A stretch of DNA of 64,000 bases from Actinomycetota bacterium (lineage in GTDB: Bacteria; Actinomycetota; Actinomycetes; Nanopelagicales; Nanopelagicaceae). Positions 19,642 to 29,591 of the stretch are shown piece by piece. A model generated the notes under the pieces. The model had not been told where the DNA came from and made no database searches. It was given only the letters and a program-made list of their open reading frames with translations. Numbering within the stretch: position 1 is the first letter of the stretch; every line of letters begins with the position of its first letter. Both the position numbers and the translations under genes were made by a program. The stretch lies in NCBI GenBank assembly GCA_009700025.1, contig WLMW01000001.1, positions 18,915 to 82,914 on the forward strand, in the 5' to 3' direction.

Positions 19642-20613
19642 ATGCTTGATTCAATTCTAGGTTCACTCAAAGTAGTTACGCTTGCAACTAAGACTGATTT
19701 CCGGTCGGTTACATCTCGCGAAATTGCACTCTTTGAAGGACCAATGGGTTGGGGGGAGTTCTCACCATTTCTTGAATACAGTTATGAAGAATCCATCCCG
19801 TGGTTACTGAGCGGGATAGAAGCCGCTTTTGCGAGGATTCCAACATCTATAAGAAACGCGATTGAGGTCAATGCAACCATGCCGGCCATCAATAATCCAA
19901 TTGAAATCGCTGAAATTCTAGCCGCTTTTGCTGGAGCAAAAGTAATAAAGATTAAAGTCGGCGAGGATCTCACCTCAGATTTTGCACGCATTGCTTGTGT
20001 TCGCGAACTTCGTCCGGAAGCAAAGATACGTCTTGATGTGAATGGATTATGGAACGTAGATGAAGCGGAAGAATTTCTTAAACAAGTTGGAGACATTGAG
20101 TATGTTGAGCAACCATGCTCAACTATTGAAGAACTGCGTGAGCTTAAATTGCGCACCGGAGTAAAAATTGCAGGGGACGAGGTAATAAGAAAAGCTAAAG
20201 ATCCACTTTCTGTAGATCTTGCTGGTGCGATTGATGTACTTATGTTAAAGGTTGCACCATTAGGAGGAATTTCTCGCGCACTTGAGATAGCTAATCATCA
20301 TCAGCTACCTGTTGCGGTATCAAGTGCACTTGAAAGTGCGGTTGGAATTTCTCATGGTTTAAAACTTGCGGCAGCAGTGTCAAAGCTAGATTTTGCTTGT
20401 GGTCTAGGGACCGGCGCACTTCTTGCTGTAGATGTTGCCCACCTTCCAATAGTGAATGGATCAATAGAAGTAAAAGATGTAATTCCAGATTCAACAGCTT
20501 TAGCCAAATATGCTGTTTCAAACGAACGTCTAAACTGGTGGAGGAATAGAATTCGAAAAGTGTGGGAGGCTGGAGCACATTCGATTATTCAAGAGAAGGG
20601 GTGGAGCCTATGA
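19642..20613 (+). CDS. menC: O-succinylbenzoate synthase
   Basis: Enolase superfamily: IKIKVGED, RLDVNGLW, YVEQP, AGDEV; men gene context. Confidence 0.9.
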   Translation: MLDSILGSLKVVTLATKTDFRSVTSREIALFEGPMGWGEFSPFLEYSYEESIPWLLSGIEAAFARIPTSIRNAIEVNATMPAINNPIEIAEILAAFAGAKVIKIKVGEDLTSDFARIACVRELRPEAKIRLDVNGLWNVDEAEEFLKQVGDIEYVEQPCSTIEELRELKLRTGVKIAGDEVIRKAKDPLSVDLAGAIDVLMLKVAPLGGISRALEIANHHQLPVAVSSALESAVGISHGLKLAAAVSKLDFACGLGTGALLAVDVAHLPIVNGSIEVKDVIPDSTALAKYAVSNERLNWWRNRIRKVWEAGAHSIIQEKGWSL

Positions 20614-22184
20614 GTACAGCAACATCCCTAGCTAGAGTCATTGTTCGACAGATTATTGAAGCTGGAATTACTGATGTGGTGGTTTCTCCGGGATCGCGTA
20701 ATGCACCTCTTTCACTTGCATTTAACGCCGCTGAAAATCGTGGATTGATAAAGATGCATATACGTATTGATGAACGCACAGCTGCTTTTTTTGCTTTGGG
20801 TTTGACCAAATCCACAGGTCGCCCAGTACCAGTTGTTTGCACGAGTGGTACAGCGGTTGCGAATTATCATCCAGCAGTTTTAGAGGCCCATCACACCAAT
20901 GCACCATTGCTAGTTTTAACTGCAGATCGACCAGCCATGCTAAGGCGAACTGGTGCAAATCAAACTACGGAGCAGGCTCGAATCTTTGGAAAAGCAGTTC
21001 GATACTTTGCTGATATTGATGGCCCAGTTTTTCCCATGGATATACCGTTAGATAGCCTGCGCTCAGGTCCAGTTCATTTAAATCTACAATTTGATGAGCC
21101 CTTGTTACCTGATGATTCAAAGCAGTGGCTAGATGATATTTCAATAGCTCCAGTCTTATTTAAACCACGCAATAAGACCGCAACATTAAAAATTCAAGCC
21201 ACGCGCGGGGTGCTTGTCGTCGGTCATGATCGCGGTGGTTTAACTGTTACCGATGTTAGAAAATTTGCGAAAAAACTTAATTGGCCAATTATTGCAGAGG
21301 ATCCACTGTCCTTTCCAGATGCTATTGGGCATGCTTCAATCTTTCTTACATCACCCGCGGTACGCAGTATTTTCACTCCACAAGCCGTTGTAGTGATTGG
21401 CCGAACAACTCTCTCACGTTCTATCAATGCATTTATTGGCCTAGCTCCAGTTAAATTTGTTATTGATTCACGAATTGCAACGGTTGATAGTGATCGGCAG
21501 GCAGACAAACGCTTCACTGAAATACCAAATCTAGATTGTGCAATGGCATCTGATGATTGGATTGTACAATGGCAGAAATATTCACATCGTGCAACCAAAA
21601 TAATTAACGAAATAAATGGTTGGAATGAAGCTTCAATAGCCAAAGAGATTGCAGAATCAATTCCTGATGGCACCGCACTTTATGTCTCATCTTCTCGTCC
21701 CATTAGAGACTTTGAGGGTTTTGCAAAACCACGCACTGGGGTGACGACATATGCCAACCGTGGATTAGCTGGAATCGATGGCAACATCTCAACGGCGCTA
21801 GGAATTGCTTCAGGGCACTCTCAGACAATTGCTGTTTTAGGCGATTTATCTTTCCTCCACGACATCACGGGTTTGATTACTCGTGAAGAAATTAACTGCA
21901 GATTTATCGTTATTAATAATGACGGTGGAGGGATTTTTTCAACGTTGCCCCAGCGTGGAGTAGAGGGTTTTGAAAAGGTATTTGGAACTCCACATGGTTT
22001 AGATCCTGCGGTAATTGCGCAGTCATTTGGGGTGGATTCCTCAACTATTACTAATATCGAGGAGCTGAAACGAGCGGTAGCTTCCCCAATTAAAGGCATA
22101 TCTGTCGTTGTTGCAAAAACGCCATCACGAGAAGTAAATGCGGACTCTTTAAAATCAATTTACGAAAAAATGAGTTCTATCTAA
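20610..22184 (+). CDS. menD: SEPHCHC synthase (MenD)
   Basis: IVRQIIEAGITDVVVSPGSRNAPLSLAF, ANRGLAGIDGNISTALGIA, FIVINNDGGGIFSTLPQ. Confidence 0.96.
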   Translation: MSTATSLARVIVRQIIEAGITDVVVSPGSRNAPLSLAFNAAENRGLIKMHIRIDERTAAFFALGLTKSTGRPVPVVCTSGTAVANYHPAVLEAHHTNAPLLVLTADRPAMLRRTGANQTTEQARIFGKAVRYFADIDGPVFPMDIPLDSLRSGPVHLNLQFDEPLLPDDSKQWLDDISIAPVLFKPRNKTATLKIQATRGVLVVGHDRGGLTVTDVRKFAKKLNWPIIAEDPLSFPDAIGHASIFLTSPAVRSIFTPQAVVVIGRTTLSRSINAFIGLAPVKFVIDSRIATVDSDRQADKRFTEIPNLDCAMASDDWIVQWQKYSHRATKIINEINGWNEASIAKEIAESIPDGTALYVSSSRPIRDFEGFAKPRTGVTTYANRGLAGIDGNISTALGIASGHSQTIAVLGDLSFLHDITGLITREEINCRFIVINNDGGGIFSTLPQRGVEGFEKVFGTPHGLDPAVIAQSFGVDSSTITNIEELKRAVASPIKGISVVVAKTPSREVNADSLKSIYEKMSSI

Positions 22185-23401
22185 GTAAGCGCGCTGCGCA
22201 TAGGAACGAGTTTGGCTTGGCTTTCGGCCAACTCTTTAATTGGATCTGAACCTGCAACAATTCCACATCCAGCAAATATTCTTATCGAATCTTCATTTAT
22301 TTGACCACATCTGAGGGCGATACCAAGTTCACCGTCTCCTGCTGCATCAATCCAACCAACAGGACCTGCATATCGTCCTCGCGAAAGTGATTCAATCTCA
22401 GAAATTAAATCTGCGGCTTTTTCACGTGGCGTTCCACAAACTGCTGCAGAGGGGTGGAGCTGTTCAAGAATTGTAAAAGCGTCAACGTGTGTTAACTTTT
22501 CAGCAAGCGCACCAGTTACATCTGTTGCTAGATGCATAACATTTGCTAAATGCAGAACAAATGGAGATTCGGGAACATTTGTTGAAGTACAGAACGGTTC
22601 GAGTGCGTCAGCGACCGAACGCACGGCATATTCATGTTCTTCTAAATCCTTTGAAGAACGCGCAAGAGATGCTGCAAGAGCTAAATCACGTTCATCGTTT
22701 CCTGTCTTGCTAATCGTGCCGGCTAAAACACGAGAAGTAACCATTTTTCGTGATAGCCGCAAAAGTAGTTCAGGTGTTGCACCAACTAAACCATCGACTG
22801 CAAAGCACCATGTAGATGGGTACTCGACTGAAAGTTTTCCAAGAATTGAGCGAACTTCGATTTTATGAGCAGATCGGCCGGTTAATTCTCGAGCCAGAAC
22901 TACTTTTTCAAGCTCGCCACTTTGTATTCGATTAACTGCCGTCGACACCCGAGACTTCCAAGCAGTATCTGCCGCATTATCGATATTCCAAACAATTGAG
23001 TTAGGAGTAAGAGCAGGTGGATTTTCGTTAAGGACGGGTTGCGGTGCAGAACCAATCCAAGTGATCCATGATTTCCCAGCTTTTTTCCCAACAATTACTT
23101 GGGGAATTATTAAAACTGACGCATCGTCGGGAGAAAATGAGAAAGAGGTAAACAAGATTGGCCCGGTTCCATTTCCATGAACTGAGTTGGTAATTGCGAA
23201 ACTCTCTAGCTGTGCAGACCACCACTTGCGCGCATCCTCAAAGCGATGTGGGCCGCTCACTGTTGTCGTTGCGTGAACACCCCAACCAACTATTCCTTCA
23301 CCAGCTCGAATCCATGAAACCAGATTTCCATCAGGTAACAGGTCTAGGAGCGGTAGGTGCTCACCAAGGTGTGTAGTTGTTACGGGGATAAGCGAAGGCA
23401 T
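22181..23401 (-). CDS. menF: isochorismate synthase
   Basis: KVVLARELTGRS, HPSAAVCGTPREKA, GRYAGPVGWIDAAGDGELGIALRC, FAGCGIVAGSDP. Confidence 0.94.
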   Translation of the reverse strand: MPSLIPVTTTHLGEHLPLLDLLPDGNLVSWIRAGEGIVGWGVHATTTVSGPHRFEDARKWWSAQLESFAITNSVHGNGTGPILFTSFSFSPDDASVLIIPQVIVGKKAGKSWITWIGSAPQPVLNENPPALTPNSIVWNIDNAADTAWKSRVSTAVNRIQSGELEKVVLARELTGRSAHKIEVRSILGKLSVEYPSTWCFAVDGLVGATPELLLRLSRKMVTSRVLAGTISKTGNDERDLALAASLARSSKDLEEHEYAVRSVADALEPFCTSTNVPESPFVLHLANVMHLATDVTGALAEKLTHVDAFTILEQLHPSAAVCGTPREKAADLISEIESLSRGRYAGPVGWIDAAGDGELGIALRCGQINEDSIRIFAGCGIVAGSDPIKELAESQAKLVPMRSALT

Positions 23402-23412
23402 TTGAAATCTAA

Positions 23413-23997
23413 TTATTTTTTCTTAGCATTTACTATGCGCCACAAAATTGGCAGAGATGTTCCAGCAATTGCAATCTTCAAAATTTCACCAATGATAAAT
23501 GGAGTGAAGCCAGCGTTAATAGACCATGCCCAATCTTTGCCAGTGAAATAGTGCAACCAAGAAACACCAAACAAGAAAATTATTGCGTTTGCAAATAGCA
23601 TTGCTGGAAGCGCAGTGAGAAATTTCTGATCTAGATGGCGCTTAGCTAAGATTCCTAAGAAGTAAGTCGCAACCATCATTCCAATTAAATAACCACCAGT
23701 TGCGCCAGTAATTTTTTCTAAACCGTGACTAGCACCTGCGAATACTGGTGCACCTGCGATTCCTGCGAGCAAATAAAATAGATAAGTTGCAACTCCCATC
23801 CCAGCTCCGTAGCTGGTTCCAATTAGAAGTACTCCAAGTGTTTGACCTGTAACAGGTACTGGCGAACCTGGAACCGGAATTGCAATTTGCGCTAATGCTG
23901 AAAGAAAAATCGCCCCGCCCACAATCAGTGAAGCGTTAGTCAGAGCAGAGCTCTTTGGCACGACGCTTGCTCGTAATGAATTAGCAGGAAATGTCAT
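23413..23997 (-). CDS. bioY: biotin transporter BioY
   Basis: IAIPVPGSPVPVTGQTLGVLL, GVATYLFYLLAGIAGAPVFAG, TGGYLIG. Confidence 0.92.
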   Translation of the reverse strand: MTFPANSLRASVVPKSSALTNASLIVGGAIFLSALAQIAIPVPGSPVPVTGQTLGVLLIGTSYGAGMGVATYLFYLLAGIAGAPVFAGASHGLEKITGATGGYLIGMMVATYFLGILAKRHLDQKFLTALPAMLFANAIIFLFGVSWLHYFTGKDWAWSINAGFTPFIIGEILKIAIAGTSLPILWRIVNAKKK

Positions 23998-24055
23998 GTG
24001 CTTCCTTTCGGCAGGTTAAGTTGTGGATGAGCCTACTTCACGAGAGAATCCCCTT

Positions 24056-24748
24056 ATGTCCCGCGCAAATCTCGGTAAAGATCCTGATGAAGTTGCCGCA
24101 ATGTTTGACGGTGTGGCTAAGCGTTATGACATTGTCAACGATCTCCTCTCACTTGGACGTACCAAGGCATGGCGTAGGGCGGCCACGAAGATAATCGCCC
24201 CGGCCCCTGGCATGAAGATCCTGGATTTAGCGGCAGGCCCGGGCTCATCCTCTGAGCCTCTCCACAAAGCTGGTGCTGCCGTCTTTTCAACCGATTTCTC
24301 TGAAGGCATGCTGGCTCAGGGCCGTAAATCCCGTCCCTACCTGAATTTCTCAAAGGCAGATGCCCTCAATCTCCCCTTTGATGCCGACAGTTTTGACGTC
24401 ACAACAATCTCTTTTGGCCTGCGGAACACGGTTGACTACCCAACTGCGCTCGCAGAAGCGCTTCGAGTGACGAAAAAAGGGGGTCGAATGGTGGTCGTAG
24501 AGTTCTCCCACCCCACATGGGCTCCTTTTCGAGGCCTATACATGGGCTATTTAATGCGAGCCCTGCCAGCAATTGCCCGAAAAACCGCATCCAACCCGGA
24601 TGCCTACGTGTATTTAGCTGAGTCCATTCGTGCTTGGCCCGATCAGGCTGGGTTAGCCGAGGCGATGAAGTTGGCGGGATGGATGTCAGTCTCCTGGAAA
24701 AATCTCACCTTTGGGGTTGTTGCAGTTCACAGCGGCATTAAGGGCTAG
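24056..24748 (+). CDS. menG: demethylmenaquinone methyltransferase
   Basis: VAAMFDGVAKRYDIVNDLLSLGRTKAWRR, ILDLAAGPGSS, ISFGLRNTVDY UbiE/MenG motifs. Confidence 0.93.
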   Translation: MSRANLGKDPDEVAAMFDGVAKRYDIVNDLLSLGRTKAWRRAATKIIAPAPGMKILDLAAGPGSSSEPLHKAGAAVFSTDFSEGMLAQGRKSRPYLNFSKADALNLPFDADSFDVTTISFGLRNTVDYPTALAEALRVTKKGGRMVVVEFSHPTWAPFRGLYMGYLMRALPAIARKTASNPDAYVYLAESIRAWPDQAGLAEAMKLAGWMSVSWKNLTFGVVAVHSGIKG

Positions 24749-24788
24749 CGGTCATTGGCATAGGCCATCCGACCCTAAGATTTCACTC

Positions 24789-25160
24789 GTGATATCCACA
24801 TCAAATCCATACGTGCCAATTCTGGTGCTAGGGGCGATTGGTTTCGGCTTTGCCATATTCTCTGTCGCGGCAGGGGCGTTAGCGGGACCAGCTCGATACA
24901 ACCGGGCAAAGTTGGATGCTTATGAATGCGGAATCGAGCCATCACCGCAGGCAGCCGAAGGTGGACGTTTCCCAGTTAAATATTTTTTAACCGCAATGCT
25001 TTTCATTATCTTTGATATTGAAATCGTATTTCTTTATCCATGGGCAGTGACTTTTGATTTCTTAGGCATTTTTGGTTTGGTTGAAATGGCAATCTTTATC
25101 GGTACGGTCTTTGTTGCATATGCATACGTGTGGCGCCGCGGCGGATTGGAATGGGATTAA
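24789..25160 (+). CDS. nuoA: NADH-quinone oxidoreductase subunit A
   Basis: YECGIEPSPQAAEGGRFPVKYFLTAMLFIIFDIEIVFLYPWA; probable GTG start. Confidence 0.94.
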   Translation: MISTSNPYVPILVLGAIGFGFAIFSVAAGALAGPARYNRAKLDAYECGIEPSPQAAEGGRFPVKYFLTAMLFIIFDIEIVFLYPWAVTFDFLGIFGLVEMAIFIGTVFVAYAYVWRRGGLEWD

Positions 25161-25163
25161 AGA

Positions 25164-25721
25164 ATGGGTCTAGAAGAGAAGATTCCAAGTGGTTTTCTTT
25201 TAACTACAGTTGAAAAACTTGCAGGCTACATGCGAAAGAACTCTCTGTGGCCGGCGACCTTTGGTCTTGCATGTTGCGCAATTGAAATGATGGCAGTCGG
25301 TTCTGCTGCAAAATATGATATCTCGCGTTTTGGAATGGAAGTTTTCCGCGCATCACCACGACAGGCTGATTTAATGATTGTCGCTGGTCGAGTTTCTAAC
25401 AAGATGGCTCCAGTTCTTCGCCAAATTTACGATCAAATGTCAGCACCTAAATGGGTTCTTGCGATGGGAGCCTGCGCTTCATCAGGTGGAATGTTTAATA
25501 ACTACGCAATTGTGCAAGGCGTTGATCACGTAGTTCCTGTTGATATTTACTTACCTGGATGCCCTCCACGTCCTGAAATGTTGATGGATGCAATTTTAAA
25601 ACTGCACGAAAAGATTAATGTTGAAAAATTGGGAGCTAACCGCGCACAGGTGATTAAAGAAGTTGAGCTCGCAGCCATGAACGCAAAGCCAACTCACGAA
25701 ATGAAGGGTCTGCTCGCATAA
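25164..25721 (+). CDS. nuoB: NADH-quinone oxidoreductase subunit B
   Basis: [37 protein letters not shown]. Confidence 0.97.
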   Translation: MGLEEKIPSGFLLTTVEKLAGYMRKNSLWPATFGLACCAIEMMAVGSAAKYDISRFGMEVFRASPRQADLMIVAGRVSNKMAPVLRQIYDQMSAPKWVLAMGACASSGGMFNNYAIVQGVDHVVPVDIYLPGCPPRPEMLMDAILKLHEKINVEKLGANRAQVIKEVELAAMNAKPTHEMKGLLA

Positions 25722-26351
25722 ATGACTGACTCAGGAATGTTTGGTGCACGTGGAACTGGAGATACCTCTGGCTACGGTGGCCTTGTGCGCACCGCGGCAT
25801 CCACTGGCTCATCAGAGCGCCCATTTGGCGGATATTTTGATGATGTTGCTGACGATTTAGAGCGTGCCTATCCTGCATTTTCACAAGCTATAGAGCGCAT
25901 TGTTGTCGACCGCGGCGAACTGACTTTGCATGTCAAGCGTGAAAAACTCGTTGAGGTTGCATTTGTTTTGCGAGATTCTCTAAAGTTTGAAATGTGTATG
26001 GGTGTTTCAGGGATTCATTATCCAGAAAACATCGGTTGTGAACTTGTTGCCGTTTATCCGCTTCTTTCAATGACTAATAACCGACGCATTCGTCTTGAAG
26101 TATGTGTCTCTGATTCAGATTCACATATTCCATCTTTAGTTGAGGTGTGGGCAGGAAACAACTGGCATGAACGTGAAACTTTTGACATGTTTGGAATTAT
26201 TTTTGACGGCCACCCAGGATTAACTCGAATTTTGATGCCAGATGATTGGCAAGGTCACCCACAACGCAAAGATTATGCACTAGGTGGAATTCCAGTTGAG
26301 TACAAAGGCGCAACTACTCCTCCACCAAATGATCGCCGGAGTTACAAATGA
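25722..26351 (+). CDS. nuoC: NADH-quinone oxidoreductase subunit C
   Basis: [43 protein letters not shown]. Confidence 0.96.
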   Translation: MTDSGMFGARGTGDTSGYGGLVRTAASTGSSERPFGGYFDDVADDLERAYPAFSQAIERIVVDRGELTLHVKREKLVEVAFVLRDSLKFEMCMGVSGIHYPENIGCELVAVYPLLSMTNNRRIRLEVCVSDSDSHIPSLVEVWAGNNWHERETFDMFGIIFDGHPGLTRILMPDDWQGHPQRKDYALGGIPVEYKGATTPPPNDRRSYK

Positions 26352-27685
26352 CAACATTTGATCCATACGCACCATCTCGCGAAACAACTGAGGGCACGGT
26401 TTTCTCCGTTACTGGTGGAGATTGGGATTCGCTGGTCCAAGAAATTGGATCCACTAAAGAAGAGCGAGTTGTTGTCAACATGGGACCACAGCACCCTTCA
26501 ACACATGGCGTTCTTCGTTTGATTCTTGAGCTTGAAGGTGAAACCGTCACTGAAGTTCGTTGTGGAATCGGATATTTGCATACTGGAATTGAAAAGAACA
26601 TGGAGTTCCGCAATTGGACCCAGGGCACAACTTTTGTAACTCGCATGGATTACTTAGGTCCAATTTTCAATGAAACCGCATATTGCTTAGCGGTAGAAAA
26701 ACTTCTTGGTATCACTAATGATGTTCCAGAACGGGCAAGTGTTATTCGTGTGATGATGATGGAGCTCAATCGAATTTCATCACACATGGTCGCCCTCGGA
26801 ACCGGTGCTCTCGAACTTGGTGCAATTACTCCCATGTTCTTTGCATTCCGTGAGCGTGAAATTGTTTTAGATCTCTTTGAAATGATCTCTGGTTTACGCA
26901 TGAATATGGCCTATATCCGCCCAGGTGGAGTCCAACAAGATTTACCAGAAGGTGCGCTACCAAAGATTCGCCAGGCAGTTAAGCAGATGCGCAAAAACTT
27001 CAAGGACAACACTTCTTTGTTGGTTGGAAATTCAATTTGGTTAAAGCGAACCCAGGGAATTGGCTACTTAGATTTGGCTGGTGCAACAACTCTTGGAGTA
27101 ACCGGACCAGTACTCCGTGCTACTGGCCTGCCTTGGGATTTGCGGAAGGTGCAACCTTATTGTGGTTATGAAAACTACAACTTTGATGTCATTACCGCTG
27201 ATACATGCGATGTATATGGACGATTCTTAATTCGGATGAATGAATTAGAGCAGTCACTTCGCATCATTGAGCAAGCAGTTGACAAATTGGAAGCCCTAGA
27301 AGGTGCACCAGTGATGGTGGCAGATAAAAAAATTGCATGGCCAGCACAGTTAGCACTTGGTGGTGATGGACTTGGTAATTCACTTAACCATATCCGTGAA
27401 ATTATGGGTACATCAATGGAGTCATTGATTCATCACTTCAAGTTAGTTACTGAAGGTTTCTACGTTCCAGCTGGACAGGTTTATCAAGCAATCGAGTCTG
27501 CACGTGGAGAACTCGGTGCACATGTCGTGTCCGATGGCGGTACACGTCCTTACCGAATGCATTTTCGCGAACCATCTTTTAATAACTTGCAGGCGACATC
27601 TGCAATGAGTGAAGGCGGAATGATTGCCGACATTATTGGCGCAGTTGCTTCGATTGATCCTGTTATGGGAGGCGTTGACCGCTAA
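26348..27685 (+). CDS. nuoD: NADH-quinone oxidoreductase subunit D
   Basis: [33 protein letters not shown]. Confidence 0.97.
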   Translation: MTTFDPYAPSRETTEGTVFSVTGGDWDSLVQEIGSTKEERVVVNMGPQHPSTHGVLRLILELEGETVTEVRCGIGYLHTGIEKNMEFRNWTQGTTFVTRMDYLGPIFNETAYCLAVEKLLGITNDVPERASVIRVMMMELNRISSHMVALGTGALELGAITPMFFAFREREIVLDLFEMISGLRMNMAYIRPGGVQQDLPEGALPKIRQAVKQMRKNFKDNTSLLVGNSIWLKRTQGIGYLDLAGATTLGVTGPVLRATGLPWDLRKVQPYCGYENYNFDVITADTCDVYGRFLIRMNELEQSLRIIEQAVDKLEALEGAPVMVADKKIAWPAQLALGGDGLGNSLNHIREIMGTSMESLIHHFKLVTEGFYVPAGQVYQAIESARGELGAHVVSDGGTRPYRMHFREPSFNNLQATSAMSEGGMIADIIGAVASIDPVMGGVDR

Positions 27686-28311
27686 TGGCTTACTCACAAG
27701 AAGATCTTGCAACAATGGATTCAATTATCAAGCGATACCCTCGCTCTCGCTCAGCGATTATGCCGTTACTACACTTTGTTCAATCTCGCGTTGGTTTTGT
27801 TAATGGTGAAGGTATTGAATTAATTGCAAAACTTCTCTCGCTTGAGTCGGCAGAAGTATCTGCAGTTGCAACTTTTTATACACAGTACAAGCGTAGGTCC
27901 GTTGGTGAATATCATGTTGGCGTATGCACAAATACTTTATGCGCAGTAATGGGTGGCGACGCCATATTTGCAGGGCTAAAAGCGCACTTAGGTGTCGAAA
28001 ATGATGGTGTTACTGAAGATGGAAAAGTCTCCCTTGAACACATTGAATGTAATGCCGCTTGTGATTACGCACCAGTCGTCATGGCTAACTGGGAGTTCTA
28101 TGACAATCAAACTGTGGAATCAGCTAAAGATTTGGTTGATTCAATGCGCAGCGGAAATCCAAAGCCGCCAACACGTGGACCAAACTCTTTGGTTACATGG
28201 AAAGAAGCATCAGCGGTTCTTGCAGGAATCAATGATGGAAAAGCACACGAAGGTGTTCAAGCGGGCGAGCCAACACTTCTTGGTTTAAAGATTTCGAAAG
28301 AGGGCAAGTAA
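27685..28311 (+). CDS. nuoE: NADH-quinone oxidoreductase subunit E
   Basis: 2Fe-2S thioredoxin-like: VGVCTNTLCAVMGG ... IECNAACDYAPVVMANW. Confidence 0.95.
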   Translation: MAYSQEDLATMDSIIKRYPRSRSAIMPLLHFVQSRVGFVNGEGIELIAKLLSLESAEVSAVATFYTQYKRRSVGEYHVGVCTNTLCAVMGGDAIFAGLKAHLGVENDGVTEDGKVSLEHIECNAACDYAPVVMANWEFYDNQTVESAKDLVDSMRSGNPKPPTRGPNSLVTWKEASAVLAGINDGKAHEGVQAGEPTLLGLKISKEGK

Positions 28312-29591
28312 TGACGAAATTAGCGCCAGTACTTTCTGCACATTGGGATGAGAAAGACTCTTTCACGATTGAGGCTTATACGCGCCATGGAGGGTATAAA
28401 GCTTCACAAAAAGCTTTAGCGATGGATCCAGATGCTGTAATTCAATTAGTTAAAAACTCGGGTTTACGCGGACGTGGTGGAGCAGGTTTCCCAACTGGAA
28501 TGAAGTGGGGCTTTATTCCACAAGGTGATAATAAAGATCACTACTTAGTTGTAAACGCCGATGAATCTGAACCAGGTACATGTAAAGACACACCTTTGCT
28601 CATGGCAAATCCTCATGTGTTAATTGAAGGATGCATCATCGCTTGTCACGCGATTCGTGCTAAACATGCATTTATTTATATTCGCGGTGAAGTCACGCAT
28701 GTCGTCCGTCGCGTCAATCAAGCAATTGAAGATGCTTACAGAGCAGGTCATCTTGGAAATGGAATAGATTTAGTTCTTCACGTTGGAGCCGGTGCTTACA
28801 TCTGCGGTGAAGAGACTGCACTTTTGGATTCACTTGAAGGTTTCCGTGGTCAACCACGATTGCGTCCGCCATTCCCGGCGATTGCAGGTTTGTATGCACG
28901 CCCAACCGTTGTTAATAACGTCGAATCAATCTCTGCAGTCCCTGCGATAGTTGCCAATGGTGCGGAGTGGTATCAATCAATGGGTACAGAAAAAAGCAAG
29001 GGAACAACGCTGTATTCACTTTCGGGCCATGTAAATAATCCAGGCCAGTTTGAAGCCCCATTAGGTATAACACTTCGCGAAATCCTTGAGCTTTCTGGCG
29101 GAATTCGCAATGGTCATACCTTGAAGTTTTGGACACCTGGTGGCTCATCAACGCCAATATTCACACAAGAGCACCTCGATACTCCATTGGATTATGAAGG
29201 AGTGGCTGCAGCAGGTTCGATGTTAGGTACAAAAGCTTTGCAGATATTTGATGAAACAACATGCGTTGTGCGTGCCGTTCTGCGATGGACTGAGTTTTAT
29301 AAGCACGAGTCTTGCGGCAAGTGCACTCCTTGTCGTGAAGGCACTTGGTGGTTAGTACAGATTCTGCGCGACTTAGAAGCTGGAAAAGGAACTGAAGCAG
29401 ATCTTGCAAAGCTACTTGATCTTTGCGACAACATCATGGGCCGTTCTTTCTGCGCACTAGGTGATGGTGCAACAAGTCCAATTACTTCATCGATTAAGTA
29501 TTTCCGTGACGAATATATTGCACACATAACTCATGGTGGTTGCCCATTTGATCCAGTCGCGTCAACTTTATTTGTTGGAGCGGGAGCTTAA
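28311..29591 (+). CDS. nuoF: NADH-quinone oxidoreductase subunit F
   Basis: SGLRGRGGAGFPTGMKW; CGEETALLDSLEGFRGQPRLRPPFPA; ESCGKCTPCREGT. Confidence 0.97.
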   Translation: MTKLAPVLSAHWDEKDSFTIEAYTRHGGYKASQKALAMDPDAVIQLVKNSGLRGRGGAGFPTGMKWGFIPQGDNKDHYLVVNADESEPGTCKDTPLLMANPHVLIEGCIIACHAIRAKHAFIYIRGEVTHVVRRVNQAIEDAYRAGHLGNGIDLVLHVGAGAYICGEETALLDSLEGFRGQPRLRPPFPAIAGLYARPTVVNNVESISAVPAIVANGAEWYQSMGTEKSKGTTLYSLSGHVNNPGQFEAPLGITLREILELSGGIRNGHTLKFWTPGGSSTPIFTQEHLDTPLDYEGVAAAGSMLGTKALQIFDETTCVVRAVLRWTEFYKHESCGKCTPCREGTWWLVQILRDLEAGKGTEADLAKLLDLCDNIMGRSFCALGDGATSPITSSIKYFRDEYIAHITHGGCPFDPVASTLFVGAGA

